64,000 nucleotides of DNA from the NCBI RefSeq assembly GCF_003254545.1, contig NZ_QJRH01000058.1, positions 1 to 64,000 of the forward strand. The letters run 5' to 3'. The translations under genes and the position numbers were made by a program. Below, in pieces: positions 8,711-17,928 of this stretch. The notes below the pieces were generated by a model. That model made no database searches, was not told the DNA's origin, and saw nothing but the letters and a program-made list of their open reading frames with translations. Numbering within the stretch: position 1 is the stretch's first letter; each line of letters starts with the position of its first letter. The DNA comes from Flavobacterium tistrianum. Its GTDB lineage: Bacteria; Bacteroidota; Bacteroidia; Flavobacteriales; Flavobacteriaceae.

Positions 8711-10423
8711 TTAATTTTTAAATGTTATCGTAAATGTAGTTCCTTTATTAACTTCACTGTCAATAGAGATTGTGCCTCCCATTGTTTCTACCTGCGATTT
8801 TACAAGATATAATCCTAAGCCTTTGCTGTCGGGATAATTATGAAATCTTTGATAAAGTCCAAATACTTTGTCGCGATTTCGTTCAAGGTCAATCCCGATT
8901 CCGTTATCTTTAAAGGTTAAGATTGTTCTTTGTTCTATTTGTTCTGCTATTATGGATATTTTTAGTTTTCTATTCTCCGATTTATACTTTATAGAATTGG
9001 TTAGCAGATTTAGTAAAATGCTTTCAATATAAGCCTTGTTTGTAATAAGTTCAGGTACTTTGTCAAATTTAAGTTTAATTATTGGTTTATGTAGTTCAAT
9101 TTGAAAAGATAATTGACTAAATACATTTTCAAAAACTTCTTTTAAAGATACTTCTTCTTTCTGCATAGAAGGGTTGTCTTTAATGATAATAACTTTTACT
9201 AAATCATTGATGGTTTCATTTAGCAAATGTGTTGATTTTGTGAAGCCGGCTAATATTTCTTCAAGCTCTTCATTTTCTATAGGAATGTCTTCTATTAAAT
9301 TTAAAAGTCCAATCAAATTAGAAAGTGGTGCTCTAAGATTGTGTGATGTGATGTATGAGAATTGTTTTAAATCTTTATTGTTTTGGGTTAATTCTCGAAT
9401 AAGATGTTCTTTTTCTGTTTCAAGTTTTTTCTCCTCTGTAATGTCTCTCTGTATTGAAATCCAATGAGAAATTACTCCTTCATTATTAAAAATAGGAATC
9501 ATAGAGAAACGTACCCAATATTCTTCTTTGCTTTTGGTGTAAGTAATGGTTTCAATTAGGCATTCTTCTTCATTTTTTATGGCTCTTAAAAGTTTTTTTA
9601 ATTCATCAGAATCTGATTTTGGCCCTTTAAAAATGTTGGGCGATTTTCCAATAATTTCATTTGACTGATAGCCTGACATTTGAGAAAATGCAGGGTTGAC
9701 GTAAACTATTTTTGGTATTTTTCTCTCAGAAGAATTGGCTTCCGTAATTAAAATAGAATCTTTAGATTGCGTAATTACAGTTTCTAAAAGTTTTAATCGC
9801 TGTTCTTCTTCTTTTTGCTTTGTAATATCCTGAATAGCTCCAATCATTCTGATGGCTCTTCCATTTTCATCTTTCAATAAAAAACCTCGATCCAAAACAT
9901 ATTTGTATGATCCGTCTGCACATCTAAAACGGTATTGATCCTGCCATTTTTCAGTTTTTTGTTCTATAAAAGAATATAACTTTATTGACATTCGGATGCT
10001 GTCTTCCGGGTGAATTTTGTCAAACCACCATTTAGAAGTTTTACCCACTTCTGCTGGATCGTAACCAAAGACACTTTCAATTCCCTTGTTCCAATTAATA
10101 CTGTCCTCTTGAATTTTCCAGTCCCAAATCGTATCGCTTGTCGCTTTCGCAACAATGTCATATTTCTCATTCGATTCTTTTATTTCTTCATTGGTCTTGT
10201 TTAATTTTTCAAAGATGGTTATGTTTCTTTTTTCGTTTTTTGAAAGAATAAGACTGAAAACCAATACTGTAATTAGAATAAATACGATGTCTTTTATTAA
10301 AGAAAGATATAAATATTCTGAAGAAGAAAAGTAGGTTATGAGTAATTTATGACATAAGACAGCCATAATTATCGAGATGATGGTATAAATAAGAGTAATT
10401 TGGAGAGCTTTACTTTTCATCAC
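8711..10423 (-). CDS. PAS-PAS sensor histidine kinase
   Basis: The 570-residue membrane kinase has two transmembrane helices near residues 7-30 and 42-61. PAS domain 1 covers about 87-203, and a LOV-like PAS domain 2 about 212-331. HisKA carries the phospho-acceptor His361 in SYITSHNLRAPLSN. HATPase_c has the N box (NLLTNSIKY), G1 (DNGIGID) and G2 (GLGLYLV). PAS 2 matches the LOV layout (GPKSDSDELKKLL, later EYWVRFSMIP), but the position of the flavin-reactive Cys is Pro (GKSPNIFKG). It is therefore not expected to be a classic LOV photosensor. The ligand is unknown. Confidence 0.9.
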   Translation of the reverse strand: MMKSKALQITLIYTIISIIMAVLCHKLLITYFSSSEYLYLSLIKDIVFILITVLVFSLILSKNEKRNITIFEKLNKTNEEIKESNEKYDIVAKATSDTIWDWKIQEDSINWNKGIESVFGYDPAEVGKTSKWWFDKIHPEDSIRMSIKLYSFIEQKTEKWQDQYRFRCADGSYKYVLDRGFLLKDENGRAIRMIGAIQDITKQKEEEQRLKLLETVITQSKDSILITEANSSERKIPKIVYVNPAFSQMSGYQSNEIIGKSPNIFKGPKSDSDELKKLLRAIKNEEECLIETITYTKSKEEYWVRFSMIPIFNNEGVISHWISIQRDITEEKKLETEKEHLIRELTQNNKDLKQFSYITSHNLRAPLSNLIGLLNLIEDIPIENEELEEILAGFTKSTHLLNETINDLVKVIIIKDNPSMQKEEVSLKEVFENVFSQLSFQIELHKPIIKLKFDKVPELITNKAYIESILLNLLTNSIKYKSENRKLKISIIAEQIEQRTILTFKDNGIGIDLERNRDKVFGLYQRFHNYPDSKGLGLYLVKSQVETMGGTISIDSEVNKGTTFTITFKN

Positions 10424-10561
10424 CTCAAATATAGTTAATTTAACTATAACAGAACGTATCTTAATGTCATTTTGAAAACGATATTTTTATGATTTATATT
10501 AACTAATTGATTGTATATACGCAAACTATGGCAGAAACATTTTTTTTTAAAAAATAAAGTG

Positions 10562-10569
10562 TACCTTTG
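10562..10569 (+). promoter_or_regulatory. typA promoter -7 element
   Basis: TACCTTTG matches TAnnTTTG and lies 19 bases before the typA ATG. A good -33 element is not obvious in the upstream T tract. Confidence 0.65.
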
Positions 10570-10588
10570 CGCCCATTAAAAATCACAG

Positions 10589-12385
10589 ATGGAATCTATT
10601 AGAAACATTGCAATTATTGCCCACGTCGATCACGGTAAAACAACTTTGGTTGATAAAATTATGTATCACTGTCAGTTATTTCGTGAGAACGAAAACACAG
10701 GTGATTTAATCTTAGATAATAATGATTTAGAGCGCGAGAGAGGTATTACAATTACTTCTAAAAACGTATCGGTTCAATATAAAGGAACAAAAATCAATAT
10801 TATCGACACTCCTGGCCACGCCGATTTTGGAGGTGAAGTAGAACGTGTATTGAACATGGCCGATGGTGTATGTTTGCTAGTTGATGCTTTTGAAGGCCCA
10901 ATGCCTCAAACTCGTTTCGTTTTGCAAAAAGCGATCGATTTGGGATTGAAACCTTGCGTGGTTATCAATAAAGTAGATAAAGAAAACTGTACTCCTGAAG
11001 AAGTTCATGAAAAAGTTTTTGATCTAATGTTCGAATTAGGAGCTACTGAAGAGCAGTTAGATTTCCCAGCTGTTTACGGTTCTGCTAAAAACAACTGGAT
11101 GTCTGATGATTGGAAAGTTCAAACGCAAAACATTGAACCATTATTAGACATGGTTATTGCTAATGTTCCAGCTCCTAAAGTTTCTGAAGGAACTCCACAA
11201 ATGTTGATCACATCTTTAGATTTTTCTTCATTTACAGGCCGTATCGCTATTGGACGTCTTGAAAGAGGTACTTTAAAAGAAGGAATGCCAATTTCTTTGG
11301 TAAAAAGAGATGGTAAAATCATCAAATCTAGAATTAAAGAATTACACACTTTTGAAGGTTTAGGCCGTAGAAAAGTGGAAGAAGTAGTTGCTGGAGATAT
11401 TTGTGCTGTTGTAGGTATTGAAGGTTTCGAAATTGGTGATACTATCGCTGACTTTGAAAATCCAGAAGCTCTACAAACAATTGCTATTGATGAGCCAACA
11501 ATGAGTATGTTGTTTACAATTAACGATTCTCCTTTCTTTGGTAAAGAAGGTAAATTTGTTACTTCTAGACATATTCGTGAAAGATTAACAAAAGAGCTTG
11601 AGAAAAACTTAGCGATGAAAGTTGGAGAAACTGATTCTGCTGATAAATTCATGGTTTTTGGTCGTGGTGTACTTCACTTATCTGTTCTTATCGAAACAAT
11701 GAGAAGAGAAGGATATGAACTTCAAATTGGCCAACCACAAGTTATCATCAAAGAAGTTGATGGTGTTAAATGTGAGCCAATTGAGGAATTAACGATCGAC
11801 TTACCAGAAAACCTTTCAGGTAGAGCGGTTGAATTCGTAACTATCCGTAAAGGAGAAATGCTTTCTATGGAAGGTAAAGGTGAGCGTATGATTATTAAAT
11901 TCAACATTCCATCTCGTGGAATTATCGGTTTAAGAAATCAATTGCTTACTGCTACTGCTGGTGAGGCTATCATGGCGCACCGTTTCATCGGGTACGAACC
12001 ATACAAAGGAGAAATTCCTGGACGTAACAACGGTTCATTAATCTCTATGGAAAACGGAAAAGCGATTCCTTACTCTATCGATAAATTACAAGATCGTGGT
12101 AAATTCTTCGTTGATCCAAATGAGGATATCTATGAAGGTCAGGTAATTGGAGAAAACACTCGTAGCGACGATATGACTGTTAACGTTACCAAAACGAAAA
12201 AACTTTCTAACGTACGTTCTTCTGGAGCTGATGATAAAGCTAGAATTATTCCAGCTATCAAATTCTCTTTAGAGGAAGCTTTAGAGTATATCCAAAAAGA
12301 TGAGTACGTTGAAGTTACTCCAAAATCTTTACGTTTGAGAAAGATTTACTTAAGTGAAACTGATAGAAAAAGATACAAAATCTAA
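10589..12385 (+). CDS. typA: Translational GTPase TypA/BipA
   Basis: This 598-residue ribosome-associated GTPase acts in 50S assembly and stress or cold adaptation. G1 is AHVDHGKTT (residues 10-18), the switch I region is RERGITI, G3 is [10 protein letters not shown] and G4 is NKVDK. EF-G-like domains III and V follow, then the TypA-specific C-terminal domain. The length matches the family. An intrinsic terminator follows. The long antisense reading frames inside it are shadows. Confidence 0.97.
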   Translation: MESIRNIAIIAHVDHGKTTLVDKIMYHCQLFRENENTGDLILDNNDLERERGITITSKNVSVQYKGTKINIIDTPGHADFGGEVERVLNMADGVCLLVDAFEGPMPQTRFVLQKAIDLGLKPCVVINKVDKENCTPEEVHEKVFDLMFELGATEEQLDFPAVYGSAKNNWMSDDWKVQTQNIEPLLDMVIANVPAPKVSEGTPQMLITSLDFSSFTGRIAIGRLERGTLKEGMPISLVKRDGKIIKSRIKELHTFEGLGRRKVEEVVAGDICAVVGIEGFEIGDTIADFENPEALQTIAIDEPTMSMLFTINDSPFFGKEGKFVTSRHIRERLTKELEKNLAMKVGETDSADKFMVFGRGVLHLSVLIETMRREGYELQIGQPQVIIKEVDGVKCEPIEELTIDLPENLSGRAVEFVTIRKGEMLSMEGKGERMIIKFNIPSRGIIGLRNQLLTATAGEAIMAHRFIGYEPYKGEIPGRNNGSLISMENGKAIPYSIDKLQDRGKFFVDPNEDIYEGQVIGENTRSDDMTVNVTKTKKLSNVRSSGADDKARIIPAIKFSLEEALEYIQKDEYVEVTPKSLRLRKIYLSETDRKRYKI

Positions 12386-12405
12386 TTCGATTTAACTTTC
12401 AATAT

Positions 12406-12445
12406 AAAAATCCCAAATTCCAATATGGAGTTTGGGATTTTTTTT
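12406..12445 (+). terminator. typA terminator made from AATTCCA-type repeat
   Basis: AAAAATCCCAAA pairs with TTTGGGATTTTT across a 13-base loop, followed by a T run. The loop contains TTCCAAT, so the terminator is part of the AATTCCA repeat that continues to 12558. Confidence 0.85.
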
Positions 12446-12453
12446 GTGTAATT

Positions 12454-12512
12454 TTTTCCGCCACGAATTCACGAATCTTTTTTTAATTAATTCGTGAATT
12501 CGTGGCGGAAAA
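12454..12512. repeat. CACGAATT inverted repeat, 22-bp arms
   Basis: Perfect arms at 12454-12475 and 12491-12512 have the core CCGCCACGAATTCACGAA and its complement, with a 15-base A/T loop. Each arm carries the octamer CACGAATT in tandem. The element lies between the two halves of an AATTCCA repeat (left 12406-12426, right 12524-12558), which looks like insertion of one repeat into another. Confidence 0.9.
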
Positions 12513-12523
12513 TTACCTAATCA

Positions 12524-12558
12524 GTTTGGAATTTGGAATTTCAGAGTTTGAAATTTAT
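12524..12558. repeat. Right arm of the AATTCCA repeat
   Basis: TTTGGAATTTGGAATTTCAG is complementary in type to the TCCCAAATTCCAAT on the other side of the CACGAATT element. It ends 6 bases before the stop codon of the surface-protein gene. Confidence 0.7.
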
Positions 12559-12563
12559 AAAAG

Positions 12564-14918
12564 TTATCTTTTTAAAGAAAAGTGTCCTTTTACATTTTTT
12601 CCGTTAACAAATAAAAGAGTAAACCAATAATCATCTGAGGGCATTTCTCTTCCGTTGAAAATTCCATTCCAACCTGAGCCATTCTGGTTCATTTGTTTTA
12701 ATAGTTTTCCGTAGCGATCAAAAATAGAGATGGTATAATCAGGCATTTGGTCAATGTTCTTAATTACCCATAAATCATTAAATCCATCTCCATTTGGAGT
12801 AAAGAAACGCGGATAATCTAAAACATATATTTGAAACACATTAGACGGACCGCAGCCGTTTTTGTCTCTAGCAATCGCATTGTAAACTCCAGGGCTTATT
12901 TGCGTGAAAGTAGGATCGTCTTGAAAAACGGTTCCATCAAGGGAAAATTCGTAATTTCCAACTCCAGTATATTGAATCTTAACTGAATTATCAGTTCCAG
13001 AAAAATCTTTTACATCTGCTCCTGTAATTGTAGCTGGTTCAGATAAAATTACTTTGAATTTTTTAGTTTTTGGACATCCATTTGCATCTGTTACAGTTAC
13101 GGAGTAATCACCAGCACTACTAACAGGGATTGAATTTGTTGTACTGCCATTATTAGACCATGTGTAACTGCTAAAACCTGTAGCAACAGATAATGTTATT
13201 TGTTCTCCTTTGCAAAGATATTGTGTTTCATCTTCAAAATTAGGAGGGTCAAAAGTGTTTACAATCAATTCGATAGGTGTAATGTCATAACAGTTTGAAC
13301 CATTAGCAGCACGAGCATAAATTGTCTGACTGTTTGGCGTAGTATTTTTAAAAATATTCGGCAATTGATTTGTTTCTGTAACTGCATCAGAAGCTGTTAA
13401 AAAGTAATTAATTACCAGTCCTGGAGGCAAATCTGTTAAAACTTGAGGAGTTACTTCTGTTGCTAAATCAAATTGATATAAACCGTCTTGTGTTTCATCT
13501 TCATCGCACTTGGCAATTGGCGCTTGATCTGGAATTACAGTACTAGAAACATTTAATGTAATTTGAGCTATTGCACTACAGCCAAACGTATTTTCAATCC
13601 TTGCAAAAACGATTTGATTTGGCATTTTATTAGTATAGCGTTGCGGATTTGAAATTGGGTTTGTTTTGGCTTGTGCATCTGCTAGAGTTTCGTAATATCC
13701 TTGATTGATAATTTGCGAGTTGCTATTTTTTACAATATTAGCAACTTTGGTTAAATCAAAAATAGTGAAACCGTCTGCGTCATCATCACATTGCAGCAAA
13801 GAAGTATTGGTAGATTGAATTTGAGGTGTAAACTCAACGGTTATTTCTCCAACCGAAATACATGTTGTAGTAGCCAAATTTGCTTCAACTTTATATGTTC
13901 CTGTTGTTTGTACAGCATAAGATGAAGACGTTGCTCCAGGAATTTGAACGTAATTATTGGAAGCATCTTTTTTGAACCATTTAAAAGTATAAGCTGTTGA
14001 ACTTATATTAGTGTTTAAAACGTAATTTTCGCCAAAGCAGATAGGATTATTATTAGCCACAGTTCTATCCTCACCAAAATTTATTTTTGTTACAAAACTG
14101 CCTGCCTCAATAAAAACTGCCGAGTTGTATTGTCTCGTAGCATCATCGGCAACAACCAGCTTTAAATGGTATTTTTTGCCAGGAATTACACTTGTAGAGG
14201 CATTCATTACTACAGTTTGACCTGCATAATTAATCGGACTTGTAGCGGTATTATATCCATTAAAGTAGTTTTCATTCACAGCCTGACAGCCAATAAGTGG
14301 TTCTCCGCCAGCACCATTCATGTTGTCTATTTTTGGATGGACTGTTGTTGCCGAGACCGCTGTAGTGGTATTAGGTAAAACAGCAAGATTTTTATAGTTT
14401 TCGCTGCTTTCAGATTCTTTAATTAAGAAAGCAAATCCGTCTGAATAAATGCAAGGGAAATTAAGTTGGTATTCATTCGAAGCAAAAATATAATTAAAGC
14501 TGATAGAGTTGGTCAATGCTATAAAATCAAATTCTAAAAATGTTGCTTGGGTACTATTATTAATACCTAAAGCCTGATTGAGATCAATATCACCATTCCA
14601 GCCTGGCACTTGTGTGCCTTTTGAGTCTTGCTGAATGTAAGGGCCTTCAGCTTTTTTGCTTGGGGAAGTGCTTAAAACTATTCCGCTAGAAAATGGAAAA
14701 TTTGCATCTCCCGTAAAAGAGCCGAAACTCTGCTGGTTTGGAGTTGGATTTCCTGATGCATTGACACTTTCAGTATCGATACAAGAACTATTTATTAAAA
14801 CATTCTGAATTAAATCGGCAGCTGTCGCATTAGAATTTACAGAGATAGCCTGTGCACTGATTTTATTACAAAAACAGCACAAGATGAAAGTTAGAAATAA
14901 AATTCTTGAAGGACTCAT
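12564..14918 (-). CDS. T9SS type-B sorted surface protein (choice-of-anchor L domain)
   Basis: The 784-residue product has a signal peptide (about residues 1-22, ending ISAQ). A choice-of-anchor-L-type domain follows, roughly 30-275 (FPFSSGIVLS, FNYIFASNEYQLNFPCIYSD). The middle has Ig-like/PKD-like stretches with paired Cys. The last 85 residues are a gliding-motility-associated C-terminal domain (FFTPNGDGFNDLW, IFDRYGKLL, GWNGIFNG), the signal for type IX secretion by the type-B route. The family is expected to be exported and attached to or released from the cell surface; the ligand is unknown. It shares a strand with the ABC genes, 13 bases downstream of the permease. Confidence 0.9.
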   Translation of the reverse strand: MSPSRILFLTFILCCFCNKISAQAISVNSNATAADLIQNVLINSSCIDTESVNASGNPTPNQQSFGSFTGDANFPFSSGIVLSTSPSKKAEGPYIQQDSKGTQVPGWNGDIDLNQALGINNSTQATFLEFDFIALTNSISFNYIFASNEYQLNFPCIYSDGFAFLIKESESSENYKNLAVLPNTTTAVSATTVHPKIDNMNGAGGEPLIGCQAVNENYFNGYNTATSPINYAGQTVVMNASTSVIPGKKYHLKLVVADDATRQYNSAVFIEAGSFVTKINFGEDRTVANNNPICFGENYVLNTNISSTAYTFKWFKKDASNNYVQIPGATSSSYAVQTTGTYKVEANLATTTCISVGEITVEFTPQIQSTNTSLLQCDDDADGFTIFDLTKVANIVKNSNSQIINQGYYETLADAQAKTNPISNPQRYTNKMPNQIVFARIENTFGCSAIAQITLNVSSTVIPDQAPIAKCDEDETQDGLYQFDLATEVTPQVLTDLPPGLVINYFLTASDAVTETNQLPNIFKNTTPNSQTIYARAANGSNCYDITPIELIVNTFDPPNFEDETQYLCKGEQITLSVATGFSSYTWSNNGSTTNSIPVSSAGDYSVTVTDANGCPKTKKFKVILSEPATITGADVKDFSGTDNSVKIQYTGVGNYEFSLDGTVFQDDPTFTQISPGVYNAIARDKNGCGPSNVFQIYVLDYPRFFTPNGDGFNDLWVIKNIDQMPDYTISIFDRYGKLLKQMNQNGSGWNGIFNGREMPSDDYWFTLLFVNGKNVKGHFSLKR

Positions 14919-14931
14919 AGTAACAAATATA

Positions 14932-15768
14932 CTACAAATCTCTATTTTTTAATAATTTGTAAGAAAAATATATGAATACATAAGTCCAAATTAAAACGAT
15001 CAAAACAGCAAAATAATCAACGCTAAAGTCAGCATCTGTTTCAATTCCCATTTGCGTGCCAATGTTTTTAACAACAGATAATCTCGGGCCTGGATTGACA
15101 ATTAAATTTGACATTGATTCTAAAGGAAAAAACTGCATGATTTTCTGATTTGTATTACTGTCAGGAAAAACTTTAAATGCCAAAACACCTTTAATAATAC
15201 CTTCAAGAATGTTCCAGACCAAAAGAAAGCCCAGTGCAAAAGCAGAGCGTTTTACTAAGATTCCTAAAAACAAACAGAACGAAAAGAAGCCTGTCAGTTT
15301 TACGAAAAAGGCTAAAAGATAGTCTAAATCACTAAAGATAATGCCAAATTCTGTGTAAGAAGAAAAGCAAAATCCTAAAATTAAACTCATTATGAAAACA
15401 AAAACAGTAGATGCAAAAGCAAATAAAACTACAGTTAAGAATTTAGATAAAATAAATTCTTTTTTGCTAAGGCCGTCAATTAAGTTTTGTTTTAAAGTTC
15501 CGTAACTATATTCATTTGCCATCATTGAAACAATTACAATGGCTAAAAAGAATTTCATCCAAGCGGCAACATAAGTATTGAAATGCCAGATAAAAGGAAA
15601 ATTAAAGATTCCCATTTCTGCCAAATGAAATTTAAAAGGGCCTATGTCAAATTTTATGGCCGCAATTAAAGCTATAAAAGAAAGTAATATAAAATAAGTC
15701 AGAGTTAATATTTTACTGGCTTTATTCATCCAGATTTTTTGCAATTCTATAGAGAGAAGTCTTTTCAT
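14932..15768 (-). CDS. ABC-2 type transporter permease
   Basis: A 278-residue inner-membrane protein with about six hydrophobic helices (for example ILTLTYFILLSFIALIAAIK and FAVLIVLIWTYVFIYFSY). An N-terminal amphipathic segment precedes the first helix, as in ABC-2 permeases. It starts 3 bases after the ATPase gene stop, so the two form an exporter. The substrate cannot be read from the sequence; relatives include lantibiotic-immunity and bacitracin-type exporters. Confidence 0.85.
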   Translation of the reverse strand: MKRLLSIELQKIWMNKASKILTLTYFILLSFIALIAAIKFDIGPFKFHLAEMGIFNFPFIWHFNTYVAAWMKFFLAIVIVSMMANEYSYGTLKQNLIDGLSKKEFILSKFLTVVLFAFASTVFVFIMSLILGFCFSSYTEFGIIFSDLDYLLAFFVKLTGFFSFCLFLGILVKRSAFALGFLLVWNILEGIIKGVLAFKVFPDSNTNQKIMQFFPLESMSNLIVNPGPRLSVVKNIGTQMGIETDADFSVDYFAVLIVLIWTYVFIYFSYKLLKNRDL

Positions 15769-15771
15769 GGT

Positions 15772-16683
15772 TTAGTTTTTTTGAGCGATAGCGTTTTTGG
15801 TTAATTCTAAAAATTGAGCTTCTAGACTGTTTTTGCGTTTTACTAAATGACTTAAAACAATGTTTTTAGAAAACAAAAACTGATTTAATTCTGAAGCAGA
15901 TACATTAGAATTTAGGTAAACTAAAACTTTATCATGTTCTTCAGCAATTCTATCAACAGCAGGATGTTCTGCCAAAACAGTTTTTAAAACTAAATTATCA
16001 TCGGCTTGCAACTCGAAGAAGCCTTCGTTAGAAGACATTCCATCAACAGGACCAGAATATAAAACTTCACCTTTTCTTAAAACAATTACTTGCGAGCATA
16101 CTTTTTCTACTTCATCCAATAAATGAGAAGCAAGCAGAATAGTAGTTCCTTGCGAAGCAATTTTTTTAATAATATCACGAATTTGATGAATTCCTTGCGG
16201 ATCTAATCCGTTGGTTGGTTCATCTAAAATTAAAATTTCTGGATCATTTAAAAGCGCCGATGCAATTGCCAAACGCTGTTTCATTCCTAATGAAAAAGTG
16301 CTGAATTTGCTGTCCTTTCTTTCGCTTAAACCAACTAATTCTAATTTTTCATTGACTTTAGAATAGTTGATGTTTTTGATTTTGCAAACCAATTTTAGAT
16401 TTTGTTCGGCTGTCATGTACGGATAGAAATTGGGTCTTTCTATAATAGCGCCCACTTTTTTCAACGCATCATGAGTTTCAACATTGCCATCAAACCAGCG
16501 ATAACTGCCAGACGATTTATTAACAACATTCAAAACAATTCCTAATGTAGTCGATTTTCCGCTACCGTTTGGCCCTAGAATGCCATAAACGCGACCTTTT
16601 TGTATTTGAAAAGATACATTTTTCAAAGCCTGAATTCGGCCGTATCTTTTACTTAAATTCTCAATGGTTAATATGGTTTCCAA
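15772..16683 (-). CDS. ABC transporter ATP-binding protein
   Basis: A 303-residue ATPase that powers the adjacent permease. Walker A is GPNGSGKST (about 37-45), the signature is FSLGMKQRLAIA, Walker B is ILILDEPTNGLD and the switch His is in LLASHLLDE. The C-terminal 80 residues form the regulatory tail common in the CcmA/BcrA-type drug and antibiotic exporters. It is the first gene of the minus-strand operon and diverges from the gene at 16790. Confidence 0.92.
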   Translation of the reverse strand: METILTIENLSKRYGRIQALKNVSFQIQKGRVYGILGPNGSGKSTTLGIVLNVVNKSSGSYRWFDGNVETHDALKKVGAIIERPNFYPYMTAEQNLKLVCKIKNINYSKVNEKLELVGLSERKDSKFSTFSLGMKQRLAIASALLNDPEILILDEPTNGLDPQGIHQIRDIIKKIASQGTTILLASHLLDEVEKVCSQVIVLRKGEVLYSGPVDGMSSNEGFFELQADDNLVLKTVLAEHPAVDRIAEEHDKVLVYLNSNVSASELNQFLFSKNIVLSHLVKRKNSLEAQFLELTKNAIAQKN

Positions 16684-16789
16684 ATTTTTCTGGTTTTAGT
16701 TTTTAGTATGACGAGCCAATTTGATTTTTGTTACTTTAAATTCTAACTTTAAATCGTATTGACGTAAATTTGTAATAAAGATATTCAAA

Positions 16790-17842
16790 ATGAGCGAGCC
16801 TTTAATGGTTTTAAAAAAACCGTCTTTTCCTTTAACACAACCACTTTTAAGTTATTTAGAACGATACGAACGTATTTCTAAAGTTTCTGTGTTTTATGAT
16901 GACTTGCTTCGTTTTTCGGGTTCTATAAATGTGTATGATAAACATGATACAGATACGCTTTGGATTCGTGTGTATTACAGCGAATTTGAGCGTAATGAAA
17001 TTGATTTAAATCTGAAGAAAATATATTCGCTTCTTCATTCTGATGGAAATAACGAAATTATTCAATATCTAAATGTCGATGCAATTGACTATTGCACTTT
17101 CGGAAATTCGAAGCCTTTTAGAATTAAAGTTCGAAATATTCTCAATGATAACTATGTCCATTTTTATATCAAAAAGGCCGATGCTTCCCGTATTTATGGA
17201 TTAGAATTGGAAGATATTCTTTCGCCAGATAAAATCAACTTTTTGGTCTATAAAGACACTCTAATTGAAGAACATATTATTGGAATTCCTGGTGATGTTT
17301 TTATGGATACGCTGCTGGACAAATGCAGTGAAATGGAAAAAGCACAAATTGCTAAAGAGTTTGTAAAATTTAACGAACGCTGTATGATTCGGCTTTTGGG
17401 TGACATGAGAGCATATAATTATGTAATTGTCCCGATTCACGATTTTGATCAGGTGGTTTATAAAATTCGCCCAATCGATTTTGACCAGCAATGTTACGAG
17501 GGGAATTTTAAAGTGTATCGTCCGCAGTTTTTTAAGGAAAATTTCCCGATGATTCAATTGATCAAAGAAAAATTGGAAGAACGTTCGATCATTCAATATA
17601 AAGATGAAGAAAGAGCGATTTTGGCAAAGCGTATACATTCTGCCGAAACGAGAATCAAAAAATTGCTGAATATTATGTGCCACGATACCATATCAACACA
17701 GGAACATTTACTGCAATTAAAAATGGAATTATACCGTTATACAAACGATATGAAATTCAAAAATGCAAAATCTATGGGACACATCATGCATGCCGCTTTT
17801 GAGTTTATTACACGTAATTTTAAAAACACTAACTTAGTTTAA
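16790..17842 (+). CDS. Hypothetical protein with kinase-fold-like motifs
   Basis: A 350-residue cytosolic protein without signal or membrane helices; I do not recognise a named family. Its middle shows an order of motifs like aminoglycoside/choline-kinase folds. FYIKKAD (Lys128/129) could be the nucleotide-binding Lys. LLGDMRAYNYVIV (Gly204, Asp205, Asn210) resembles HGDxxxxN. KIRPIDFDQ (Asp230/232) resembles the metal-binding IDF motif. This is inference from motif spacing. The C-terminal 100 residues are predicted helical. It diverges from the ABC exporter with a 106-base gap. Confidence 0.6.
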   Translation: MSEPLMVLKKPSFPLTQPLLSYLERYERISKVSVFYDDLLRFSGSINVYDKHDTDTLWIRVYYSEFERNEIDLNLKKIYSLLHSDGNNEIIQYLNVDAIDYCTFGNSKPFRIKVRNILNDNYVHFYIKKADASRIYGLELEDILSPDKINFLVYKDTLIEEHIIGIPGDVFMDTLLDKCSEMEKAQIAKEFVKFNERCMIRLLGDMRAYNYVIVPIHDFDQVVYKIRPIDFDQQCYEGNFKVYRPQFFKENFPMIQLIKEKLEERSIIQYKDEERAILAKRIHSAETRIKKLLNIMCHDTISTQEHLLQLKMELYRYTNDMKFKNAKSMGHIMHAAFEFITRNFKNTNLV

Positions 17843-17846
17843 AGTT

Positions 17847-17912
17847 TTAGCCACAGATTTCACAGATTAAAAAGATTTTGGAATCATTATAATCCTTTTA
17901 ATCTGTGGCTAA
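17847..17912. repeat. CCACAGATT inverted repeat
   Basis: TTAGCCACAGATTTCACAGA is mirrored by TTTTAATCTGTGGCTAA. It sits 5 bases after a stop codon and 16 bases before the next ATG. The arm contains the tandem unit CACAGATT, similar in plan to the CACGAATT family. Confidence 0.85.
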
Positions 17913-17928
17913 GTAAAAAAATAGTTTT

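Noticed and set aside
11119..11652. 177-codon antisense frame within typA
   Set aside because: It is the mirror of a highly conserved GTPase gene and has no recognisable product; a codon-bias shadow.
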